This document shows, in pieces, positions 54,606 through 64,000 of a DNA stretch of 64,000 bases. Below the pieces are notes generated by a model, which worked only from the letters and a program-made list of their open reading frames with translations, did not search any database and was not told the origin of the DNA. The DNA is from Ctena decussata (lineage: Eukaryota > Mollusca > Bivalvia > Lucinida > Lucinidae): the NCBI GenBank assembly GCA_963989385.1, contig OZ022512.1:30339899-30403898 (forward strand), given 5' to 3'. A program made the position numbers and the translations under genes. Within the stretch, counting starts at the first letter, position 1, and each line of letters begins with the position of its first letter.

Positions 54606-55390
54606 ATGGAAATGACACAAAACAATTATTGGGGAGCTAAGCGGCTTCATATCCAAAAGAGTTTGCTAGTAGGACAGTATACAATTGTCTATAAAATCTT
54701 GTCACGTAGATGATTGTTGTTCTTGATTTAATCTAATGCCTGTGTTTGTGATATCAGCTCTCCAGTTGCCTTGTCATCAGCAAACCTATTCTGGGGGTGC
54801 GCCCCAGACCTCCCTCTCAATTACTATTATTAACAGTTTTATTGAGCATTCGACAACAGATTTCTGGATGGCCATAAGCAGAAAGTGCAAATCATGATGG
54901 CGAAATTTAAAGACATTTAATCTGCATGATTTATCAATCTGACAGATAAGAACATGTTCTTTCTTTCTCATACCAGGGATAAAGTCTAACAGGGCCGAGC
55001 AGCCCAGAGCCCCTAAATTTTGGGTTGGACCCCTGAAATTTTGGAGAAAATGCCCATATCCCTTACGTTAAATTTTGAATTTTGGCAGTGTGGGCCCCTA
55101 AGTCAAAATTGTTAGTCTTTATCCCTGCATACAGGTTTGTTTGAGGTCAGTCTGACATAAAAAAGGCAATACAGTGTGTGTGTAAAGGGTAGCTGGAGAG
55201 TTAGAATGGTGTGTGTGGGGGTCTTAAACTTTATTGTCACCTATCTGGGGGGACGGAAACAAATTCTGGTGAGACTGGTGAGGGGGGGGGGGTATAAAAA
55301 AAAACAGAAAAATTTTGGTGACTCATATGAAAATGTACCCGGCCCCCACCTGATAATAAATGACTCGTCCCTAACAAGTGTGAAGAAGTA
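54606..55390. other. No gene recognised
   Basis: Mixed sequence with G-rich patches near 55240-55295. Possible decayed element ends, but none can be paired. Confidence 0.3.
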
Positions 55391-55394
55391 GGGA

Positions 55395-55741
55395 CGCCAT
55401 TGGATAGAAATGGTGATATCTGTCATATCACAAAAAAGAATAAGTTATATTACAACATGTTTATGATTCTGGTCATCACGCAGCATTGATATTCTGACAT
55501 CACTAATTTATGTTATCGCAAAGTTTATTATGACGTCACCAAGACGGCGAGTTTTTAACATAACTCAATCGATTGCGTGATATCGTCAAATTAAATGTTA
55601 ACCCAATTATGTCTAGAGTTTCATAAAAAAGGACGTAATCAAACAGCGCAAACCCAGATCAGACGTCGCAGAACGCGGTGTCTGATGAGGGCCTACACCT
55701 TTTGAACAAAAATTACAGCAATTTCTATTAAAAAAAAGATC

Positions 55742-55778
<37 letters not shown>

Positions 55779-57620
55779 GACATCCCTAAAATGATGAATG
55801 GGATTCATCCGATTTATTCATCCGATTCACCGGGGGATCGGTCGTCAGACTCTATGATGGCCCCGACCTAAAGCTATATATTTTAGTTGGTTGGGACCGG
55901 AGCCTTTTTGTCTGTTGCTTGGTCCACCGGGGCTCAACTGGTGACCTTCTTTTGCTTCAGATTTCCAGTGGGGTTGTTTGGCAGGACAGGGATCTCCACC
56001 TGTCAGACGGCCCGTTGTATCTGTTGAGTCCTCGTCTTTGCTTCTTCATGGTGTTGAAATTTGATTTATGTGTTTGCAGTGATGATTCATTGACGAGTTA
56101 GAGGGTTATCATGCGAACCGAACAACCAACTAAATGTTTTGTACCACTTCAGAAACTGAGGGTGAGGTTGGGCCTGTAAAATCGATTTAACCCTCCCAGT
56201 AATTCATTACTGACCGTTCCAAGGCGGTAGTTCTGTTGTGGTTCTTTGTTGCCTGTTTTTGGTGTCAGAGTTTCTGTGATGTTTTACCTTATGTATGTTA
56301 TTATTATTTTTGGTTCGGTTTGGGTTGCTGAGTGGCCACCTTTTGGGAACAAGCTGCTCACTCGGTTGGCCATATGTTCTCTGTATCTTGATTATTTGTA
56401 ATCTTAGTTGTTTCCAACTATGGTTTGAGGGCTGGATTTGGATTTTGATTGTTTCAGTTCCTGGTCTTTGCATACTTTTTACTTTTATAAGTTAGGAGAG
56501 ACCACTAGGCATAAATGGGTTAAAGATTGTCTCCCTCGTTTATTTCATGTTTTCAGAAACAAATATCCTAACAAAATTTCGTTAGACAATATGTAATGGT
56601 CTCATAATTAGCCGTAAAAGTTTTGAGAAAATACATGTTTATTCGATAAATGTGGAATGAAAAATAACCTTCAAATTAAAATGCTAATTGCCTATATCCT
56701 CACAGCCTGTAAGAATATCGATTTTGACCACGTGTGCCATGTGATCATGTAGAGGTATTTTTCTTATTCGTGCACGTGATTGTGACGTATGAATAAATTA
56801 GTTTTGTCCAATAATGCGATTTCAGTCGCGGACCGCGATTGTATAAGAATTTATCTTATGTTTTGTTAAAAGTCACTTTTATCAAATATTATTATCTAAA
56901 CTCTAATTCAAATGTATAGTTAGACCATGTCGGAGGTATTGCATGAAATATTTCATCAAATCATTTTTGTTATTAGTATAAAGGGAGTAAATCTTTAAAC
57001 GATTTCACAAAATATGGTATTTACTGTAAAACGGCGCCTCATACATGGAGTGTGTTCGAAAAGCGAAGCATATGGCCGGTCTGCGCAAGTTGGTCTGTGT
57101 CGTCTTTGATTGCATATCTGCAAATGAGCCTCTAATCTTTGAAACCATTCTCACTATTATATAGCTTGAACCAAACGTTTCATAAAATGTTGTCGACGTT
57201 AATTTTACGGTCTCCTTTAACATTGTTTAAAGCAAAAGTAAAACAAAGCGTGAACTATTGTAAATTGAGAAGGTGAAGGTTTCTATGCATATACCCATAT
57301 TAATTGAACTTTCTTAAGAATTAAATACATTGACATTTAAATTGCATCTGCTTTCGATTTCGATCACTGAAACACACACATACAGACACTTTAAAAAAAA
57401 ACATTATATAATGCCATATTTAACCCCGTGATTAAACTCCTGTACGAAAGCATCTTACTTACATTTCTGTCAACGAGGTGAAATCAGATTTACAATTTCT
57501 GACCTCCTTTTTATGGATTGCAGGTTTCACAAAATTAGTGTTGTTAACAAGGAAGTGGACTATTGATACAAGTTTAGCTTTACAAAAAGCTTGAAAGGTC
57601 GTCCTTAATGATATAGGTAT
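55395..57620 (+). repeat. Divergent tandem duplication, unit 1
   Basis: Pairs with 57770-59300 in the same order: GATATC-type minisatellite; GCAAACCCAGATCAGAC and GGGCCTACAC (partner GCAAACCCAGATCTGAC and GGGTCTACAC); AGGCATAAATGGGTTAA; TCACAAAATATGGTATTTAC; GCTTTCGATTTCGATCACTG; TTACATTTCTG; AACAAGGAAGT. Unit 1 is interrupted by a 28-nt A run (55748-55775), a SINE-like insert (55885-56120) and the dispersed repeat at 56265-56490. Confidence 0.6.
55885..56120. repeat. SINE-like insertion
   Basis: Starts TTAGTTGGTTGGGACCGGAG and ends GAACCGAACAACCAACTAAA, so its ends are imperfect inverted CAAC/GTTG words. A similar tail is on the insert at 9037-9243. Confidence 0.45.
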
Positions 57621-58453
57621 GGCGGAGAATAACAAGTATTAATAGTGTAACTGACTTTTTTTTGCCGAGAAATTGTCTAAGTACGTGAGCTATATCTGTC
57701 ACAGGGGAGGAAAAACAGCAGTTGACCGATAGGGCCTCTCGCTAACCGTAAGAACTACTATGAAGAGTTAGTGATGTCGTAGAACGGAAATGATGACTTT
57801 GGTGATATCACAAAATTGGATAAGTGGTATTACACAATAATACTGATCTTTCGACATCACACAATATTGATTTTCTGACAACAATAATTTATGATATTGT
57901 AAAGAGTATAAATATTATGTTAACAGAACATGGCGATATTCTGACATCACACGATCGAATTCGTGATGTCAAAAAATCAAATATTAACCTATTAATACAT
58001 ATTGTCCCATTAAATTGACGTCTATAAGCAAACAGTGCAAACCCAGATCTGACCCCGCAGAATGCTTGCTCTGATCCGGGTCTACACTACTGGCATAAAA
58101 TTGATAGTAAATTGCTGTACGTCAACTGATCGAAAATAGATGAAATAGATACTACGTAAATGACGAATTGTCTCATCCAATTTGTAAGGATAGAATAACA
58201 GTCTAACAGGCATAAATTGGTTAAGTGATATCACAAAATTCGGTATTTACTCTAAAATAGCGCATCATACTTGCACCGGTCTTATTATGCAAGCTGGTGT
58301 GTGTCTTTATTGTTTGCATATGCACCAAACATCATTTAGCACATAATGGGGGTTTGGGGATACATGTCTGTGTATCCAAATATTTCGGATATGTCAATAT
58401 TCCGATGATTTATGATTTTAGTATTTTGACCAGTTTAACTTTCTACTTTTTGT

Positions 58454-58561
58454 CCCAGTAGGCACATGACGTCATAATGACGTCGTAATGACAGCGATGC
58501 GACGTGTTGACGTCGCATCGACGTCAATATGACGTCGTGTTGACCTAATGTGCCCTCTGGG
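58454..58561. repeat. 108-bp element packed with TGACGTC palindromes
   Basis: Inverted ends CCCAGTAGGCACAT and ATGTGCCCTCTGGG enclose seven TGACGTC / GACGTC-type words in both orientations, including one full CRE (TGACGTCA). The ends suggest a tiny MITE. No clear target duplication. Confidence 0.6.
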
Positions 58562-58983
58562 TGTGGCTCGGTTTTCAGAGCGGTTTGACTACTGAGCACA
58601 AGTTTGAATGACGACTGAATAATGAACAATTGATTGGACAGAAGATAAAATGGCAGACATCGGGCATAGACATAGACTGGGTTGCCTGCCCCTTATAAAA
58701 TACAGGGTCGTTGAACTTGTAGCCCTCTAGCAGCGAAACGTGTCGAAGGGAAGTAACTAGTTTATCATCGGACAGTGTTGTATCAGTTAACCATGATTTC
58801 GTAATAATACAATACAAAGTTCCCCTGCTCAAACCAGTGTTACTTGAACTTGCATGGTAAGATTTTGATTCATGCCAGTACGAATGTAACAATTAAACCA
58901 TGGTTTGTACACATGTACGAGGAGATAACTGGATCCAGGAGCTTAAGTGAGCGGGTTATCAACCGTGCGGACGGAATAATCCA

Positions 58984-59008
58984 TGTGGTACAATTTTATT
59001 GTACCACA
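58984..59008. repeat. Perfect 11-bp hairpin
   Basis: TGTGGTACAAT-TTT-ATTGTACCACA. Isolated, with no T run or other sign of a terminator. Confidence 0.7.
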
Positions 59009-59300
59009 TTCACCAGGTCAAATCTTGCACTGTACGAAATAGTTTTTGCTAAAGTTTGCGTGTTTTTGCAACAGTGGTGAAATGATGGTATTTAAACTAT
59101 ATTCGCTTTCGATTTCGGTCACTGAATGACACGCATAAATTTTACGCTATTAAAACATAACAAAACGCGATATTAGATAAAACTCAGCACCCGTGATTAA
59201 ATTACGATACAAAAGCACAAATTATTACTTACATTTCTGACAAAAAATCGAAATCAGATCATATATTGCTGACCTCGTTTTTTTATAACAAGGAAGTTAA

Positions 59301-60380
59301 TATTGTCGCAGGCAGTCGGCACTTTCCGTTTTGTCCGTAAAACAATAGCTATGCTCTGCATAACCTACATGGTCATACGCTTTAACTTAGGATATTCAAT
59401 GTAAATTAGAAGCTACCTATGCACAAGTTCAGATTTGACCTTTAGGTCCCTTATCATCCTATCAAATTTTCCGATAACGATACTGTAACATTCTATGTTT
59501 TATTTAGCACATAATAAAGACACAGACACAAGCATATTTTTGCAAGACTAAAAAATAAAGCTAAATTAGCAGGCCTGCTGATGGTGTACATTCAGTGTTA
59601 AAATTCAACAAAGTGGGCAACGACTACCAATCAACTGATTTAGAGATTTTTCTTAACAACACAGAATTCTGATTAAGAGTATAGTTAGGCTGATAAGCAT
59701 CTCTGCAACTTTTGTTTGGAAGAAGATAGCTGAACTTATAACAATAACATTGTTGCAGTGCTGGACTACTGTCAGCAGGCCCGGATCCAGACCACCGCGT
59801 ACTGGTGGGGCTCTGAATAACTGGTGGGGCTGGTAGGTGCCGAGGTGTATGTGCATATGGTGGTGGGGGTGAGGTGGGGTGGTGGGGAAGGGGCTTGAAA
59901 ATATATGACACTATTCTCTTTTTGCTTTCATTTTTCTGTTAAAGACATCTGTCAGATCTGTTATCAAGAAAATCTACGAACTTAAATAACAACCGTCGTA
60001 GGTTGTTAGGGTGCTTAAAGCAGTTAAGTATTCATTTACATGAACAATCAATTGTATACATAAAATCAATAGTGTTTGTATTTTTGGTGCAAAGATGTGA
60101 GGAGCTACATTTTATTGGAAAAATGGCAGTGTTTTTGCTTACTACACATTTGCTCATACTTGAAGACAGATGTTCGCTAATGAAGCATTTCTATAGGCAC
60201 TACCTAACGAGATTTGTTAGATTCAGTAATATTGCAACGGGTACTGATAAATGGGGGTCGGATGATGGCAAACTTGTTTTTACTATCATGTAAAATATGG
60301 ATCTTTTAAATGCAGTCAGAGCATATCTCAGATTTTATGATTATTATTTTTTTAATAAATCCAAAGTTTGGCTTACTTTC
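59301..60380. other. No gene recognised upstream of the duplicate exon
   Basis: I looked for copies of MED24 exons C and D here and found none. Short open frames have no support. Confidence 0.4.
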
Positions 60381-60382
60381 AG

Positions 60383-60529
60383 CTCTCCCAGCTGATCAAG
60401 TGTTTGCCAGGAGCATTTACAAATGAACACGTATTACAGTTGTGTGATCTTTCAAACATTAATGGACGGAAGGTGGCAGCAAAAGCTCTCTGTCAGAACA
60501 GCAGATTCACAAGTGATGAAACTGTATAA
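60383..60529 (+). CDS. Duplicate of the MED24 last exon (copy II)
   Basis: 147 nt, same length, frame and stop position as 16660-16806, with acceptor TTACTTTCAG kept. It encodes LSQLIKCLPGAFTNEHVLQL, then CDLSNINGRKVAAKALCQ and NSRFTSDETV, with TAA at 60527-60529. Against copy I there are two conservative changes (V to A, I to V) and six synonymous ones, plus TGA to TAA. The similarity stops at the stop codon and at the acceptor. It could be an alternative MED24 terminal exon, the end of a second truncated MED24, or an exon-sized duplication under constraint. The ATG-started 65-aa frame overlapping it is a shadow. Confidence 0.7.
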   Translation, partial: LSQLIKCLPGAFTNEHVLQLCDLSNINGRKVAAKALCQNSRFTSDETV

Positions 60530-60628
60530 GCCACAACACAAACAAAGGTGGTTAAACATACCTGCGAATAGTGACTTTCTATTTCAGACTGTGAATTTGC
60601 CAAGGCTGCCTTCCTTTTGAGCATGTGC

Positions 60629-60900
60629 ATTCTTCACGATTCATTCCTGTTGTGTGTGAACAGAAAGACCTCTGATCAGACCACTGCCTGTGAGTCCAGG
60701 AAGTTCACCTAGATGTTTTTCTTTGTGCCTGTAGATTCTTCACGGTTCATTCCTACTGTGTGTCAACAGCAAAGCCTCTGATCAGACCACTGCCTGTGAG
60801 TCCGTGAAGTTTACCTAGATGTTTCTCTTTGTGCCTGTAGATTCTTCGCGGTTCATTCCTACTGTGTGTGAACAGCAACGCATCTGATCAGAATGCAAAG
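60629..60900 (+). repeat. 106-bp tandem repeat, about 2.5 copies
   Basis: ATTCTTCACGGTTCATTCCT recurs at 60629, 60735 and 60841, each followed by GTGTGTGAACAGCAA- and CTCTGATCAGACCACTG-like words. It starts 100 nt after the duplicate MED24 exon. Confidence 0.9.
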
Positions 60901-61205
60901 ATGTGCAAGCCAAACCTGTTGCTCTTCTCATATGCTTTTAGGACTCTCAAGGGTGTCATAGATTGTCTAAGAATAGCAGATTTGCTATACACGGCTCCGA
61001 GCTACACCCAGAATGCCACTCAAAGTCACCTGATAGTGTATATCTGATTAATGCACCGACAACTTAGCACGTGATAAAGTTTCATAAACAAAATCGCATG
61101 TGGTTCAATGTCTCACATAAGTCCGTAATTTTACCTTACAGTTAATAGAGGGATGTATATCTGTTTAAAGAAGGCGTGGTTTTCGGAACAATCAATTGAA
61201 TGAAC

Positions 61206-61395
61206 TGGACAATTACTCAAACCTGGTTAACTTTTAATATCCAAGGGCTGATACGAAATGAAAAAGAGCTATTATGAAACGAAAAAGAGTCATAGTTTCC
61301 AAACGACCTGATGATCAGGCTGGTTGGTAACTATGACTCTTTGATTTCGTAACAGCTCTTCTTCGTTTCGTAACCAGGTGTGATTACTGGACAGT
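61206..61395. mobile_element. Foldback MITE-like element
   Basis: Outer arms CCTGGTTA / TAACCAGG and inner arms AAAAAGAGTCATAGTTTCCA / AACTATGACTCTTTGATTTC surround a short centre with ATGATCAGG. Target duplication not resolved. Confidence 0.6.
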
Positions 61396-61492
61396 CTGGC
61401 AGTGGACATTAAAAGCCATGCAATACAGATGCATAAAATTTCGACAAGAGTCAAAGATACTAACCAATCTGTGAATCGGTGCAATCTAGGTA

Positions 61493-61785
61493 GATGTTTC
61501 ATTTTGCCTCAATTAATTCCTCAGGATTTGTGCGCAGGCTCAGTCTATCTAGGGGTTTCATTTTGCTCCTATAAATTCCTAAGGATTTGTGTGCAGGCTC
61601 AGTCTAGATAGAGGTTTCATTTAGCTCCTATAAATTCCTCAGGATTTGTGTGCAGGCTCAGTCTAGCTAGAGGTTTCATTTTGCTCCTATAAATTCCTCA
61701 GGATTTGTGTGCAGGCTCAGTCTAGCTAGAGGCTTCATTTTGCTCCTATAAATTCCTCAGAATTTGTGTGCAGGCTGGCATGAGC
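61493..61785 (+). repeat. 59-bp minisatellite, about 5 copies
   Basis: Unit AGGATTTGTGTGCAGGCTCA, then GTCTAGCTAGAGGTTTCATT and TTGCTCCTATAAATTCCTC, at about 61524, 61583, 61642, 61701 and 61760. The last unit runs into the dispersed GCATATGCAATAAGCACC repeat. Confidence 0.92.
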
Positions 61786-61975
61786 CATTATTTTTTTTGC
61801 TGTTGGCATATGCAATAAGCACCCTTTTTGCATGTGGTTACTCGTAAAATGATATCAAATAGGAAGTTTTAAACCGCCACATTAATAGTTTCACATTGTT
61901 ATTCTCTAAAAACAGCAGATTAAGAAGCATTATGTCTTCATCATTTGCTATGCTAGTGCAATATTGAACCCTTTA

Positions 61976-63230
61976 TAGCGCGCCTTTGCAAAGCGAAGGA
62001 TCGCTTATGCTATTCCCCGGCGTCGTAGTCCGAGTATACGTCAGCGTCCGCGTCCGCATTTGCGTCCGCGTCTTCGTCCGTGTCTGTGAGCAGCTTAGCC
62101 TATATAAACCATGTGCGTTTATGTCTTTTTCTCACAAAGTATAAGATGGACGGATGACTTGACAAAGTATAAGAGCTAGAGTAATGAAACTTAGTACATG
62201 TTTACATCGGCATATGCTCACCTGAATGTGTGCACCATGTATGACCTTGACCTAGAAGTCATGGTATACTGACCTTGAAAAAAAATAGGGTAATTTAGTT
62301 TAACCTATGTTAACCATTTGCGTTTAGTTTTTTTTTCTCTCAAAGTATATGGCCTTGAGTAATGAAACTTGGTACACACTTATATCAGCACATGATCACC
62401 TGAATATATACACCATGTATGACCGTGACATACTGGTCATGGTCTACTGACTTTGAAAATAATAAGGTCAATGTATGTTAAGCATTTGTGTTCAAGTCAG
62501 TTTCAAATAGTTATAAGGGTTAGAGTCATGATATTTAGTCTTTACTAGCATCTGGATGAGGGCATATGAGTGTAACTAACCATGTGGGACAGTGGCCTAC
62601 ATGTTTACGCTTCACTGACTTTATAGTATTTCTCAGTCCCTATATGGGTTAGTTATGATACTTTGCATACATTTACACATGGGCAAGATGATTTCTGCAG
62701 CATCATCTTTTTATGGATTTGACCTATATTTCATGCTTTGTTGACTTTATGATACACTTCTCTGATTTTATGATATACTTTTATTATATACTCTATATGG
62801 GCCAGGACCATGATACTTGGCAGATTCCTACATACGTATGTAAAAGCTCATTTCACCACCACCATCCATATATAGATTTGATCTATATTTTTGCTTCATT
62901 GACTATATGATACACTTCTATGACTTTTCTCAGTCCCTATATGGGTTAGGGCCATGATATATGACACATACCTACATGTGAACAGGACCATTTTAACACC
63001 ATCATCCATGTATTGATTCAACCGCTAATTTTGCTTCACTGACTTTATGATATGCTTCACTGACTTTGTGATATTTCTCAGTCCCTGTATGGGTATTGTG
63101 CCATTATACTTGGCACATACTTATATCTGGACAAGAACAATTTAACATGGCCATCCATGTATGGATTTGACTTATATTTTATGTTTCACTGACTCATATT
63201 TGGAAAAGAGCCTTTCAAACCACGATCGCG
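61976..63230 (+). mobile_element. Hairpin element with diverged monomers
   Basis: The left end TATAGCGCGCCTTTGCAAAG has foldback CCTT-TGCAAAGCG-AAGG, then GTCCGCGTCCGCATTTGCGT. Diverged monomers follow with AATGAAACTTRGTACA, TGACCTTGACCTAGAAG, CAGTCCCTATATGGGTTAG and CACTGACTTTATGATA. A clear right end was not found. Confidence 0.55.
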
Positions 63231-63286
63231 GTGAGAGTCAAGCACATGTAAGGCGCCCTTTGTTGATTTCTGACAACTCTTGCTTA

Positions 63287-64000
63287 TACCCCCGCTTTGA
63301 AAAGTGGGGGGTTCAGGGATTTACATTTATCCGTCCGTCCTTTTGTACGTCCCTCCATCCGTAATTCCGTAACACTTTTTCGTCAAAGATATCTCCACAA
63401 TCATATAAGATAGAAACTTCATATTTGGTATATAGGTTGACAACGACAAGTTATATCGTTGGATTGAGAACCAGCCTTTCCCTGTTTGCTGTCCCCAGTA
63501 TTTGTTCATTTTTCTTTCTCTCCACACTTCTTCGTCAAATCTCTCTACAAAGGATTAGGATAGAAGGTTCATATTTGGTATACAGATTGACAACGCTATG
63601 TTGTACCGTGGGATAGAGAACTGGCTTTCTGCTGTTTGTTCTCAGTATTTGTTTACTTTTCTTTTTTTTCCATGCATTCAATACTGTAATTTTTCGTAAA
63701 AGATTTCTCAGCAACTTTTCTAGGTAGAAAATTTATATTTGGTATATGAGTTGAAAATGGCTTCTTGTATTGTGGGATTGGAAACTGGCCTCCTCCTGTG
63801 TGTACTTCCCTGTACTTGTTCGTTTTTTCTTTCTCTCTACATTTTTCTTCAAAGATTTCTCCACAACCATACAGTATAAGGTAGAAAGTTCATATTTGGT
63901 ATATAGATCATCGACGACAATTTTTATCATGGGATAGAAGACTGGCCTTCTCCTATATGTTCTTCCCTGTATTTGTTGACTTTTCTTTCTGTCTATGCCT
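63287..64000 (+). mobile_element. Hairpin element with about 160-bp monomers, cut by window end
   Basis: Left hairpin ACCCCCGCTTT-GA-AAAGTGGGGG (about 63291-63310), then CCGTCCGTCC. Monomers near 63370, 63528, 63690 and 63846 share TTTTTCGTCAAAGAT, TCTCCACAA, GTTCATATTTGGTATATAG and TTTGTTCATTTTTCTTTCT. The left hairpin resembles that of the minus element at 52080-53950. Confidence 0.6.

Larger units (their letters stand above)
57770..59300 (+). repeat. Divergent tandem duplication, unit 2
   Basis: Second unit of the duplication, ending 1.1 kb before the duplicate MED24 exon. A 108-bp CRE-rich element (58454-58561) and about 500 bp of unmatched sequence interrupt it. Confidence 0.6.

Noticed and set aside
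59653..59911. Proline-rich minus-strand ORFs
   Set aside because: Low-complexity GTGGGG-rich DNA read in antisense; two frames are open at once, typical of composition bias.
60423..60620. 65-aa ORF as an independent gene
   Set aside because: It reads the duplicate MED24 exon in another frame; the MED24 frame is the conserved one.

Overview
The window is animal nuclear DNA, AT-rich and crowded with repeats. It most likely comes from a bivalve mollusc. The grounds are split genes with GT-AG introns, a B-box/propeller TRIM-like gene of the kind expanded in bivalves, an APE-type LINE, tRNA-derived SINEs, and many hairpin-ended elements filled with tandem 140-460 bp monomers. The species cannot be named from the sequence.

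Only two host genes can be supported. (1) The 3' end of MED24 (Mediator subunit 24, TRAP100) on the + strand: five exons at 1732-1966, 3049-3195, 10975-11049, 14350-14495 and 16660-16806. Splice phases are compatible throughout and the match is to the C-terminal part of the protein; earlier exons lie before the window. A second copy of its last exon, same length and with the acceptor kept, lies 44 kb away at 60383-60529. (2) A one-coding-exon B-box/coiled-coil/beta-propeller protein (TRIM-like, no RING) on the - strand at 30368-32095, with a likely 5'UTR splice acceptor and a close poly(A) signal.

The rest is mobile and satellite DNA. An almost full-length LINE fills 44191-49825. ORF1, the endonuclease part and the reverse-transcriptase part all lie in one reading frame, broken only by a TAG between ORF1 and ORF2 and a TAA inside ORF2. 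A Penelope-like fragment at about 17.9-18.4 kb carries a hammerhead-like motif. At least nine elements share one plan: a left end reading (T)nAGCTCRCCTGA with a foldback, a GTCC/GTCG-rich stretch, an array of monomers, a right-end hairpin and TCTTGTT. They resemble Helitron/Helentron-derived non-autonomous elements. Related plans with other ends are at 27.6-29.2, 36.2-40.1, 41.3-42.5, 52.1-53.9, 62.0-63.2 and 63.3-64.0 kb. Foldback MITEs of several families have readable target-site duplications (TTAA, 3, 4, 5 and 8 bp).

Layout: 0-17 kb MED24 introns filled with MITEs and satellite-bearing elements; 17-30 kb Penelope remnant, SINEs, a 145-bp satellite element and a 53-bp minisatellite; 30-32 kb TRIM-like gene; 33-43 kb nested hairpin elements; 44-50 kb LINE; 52-54 kb satellite element with a hAT MITE; 55-59 kb a divergent tandem duplication; 60.4 kb the duplicate MED24 exon; 60.6-64 kb minisatellites and two more hairpin elements.

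The points most worth a second look are the duplicate MED24 terminal exon, the LINE's in-frame amber junction, the MED24 75-nt exon squeezed between two MITEs, and the paired base changes in the right-end hairpins of the satellite-bearing elements.
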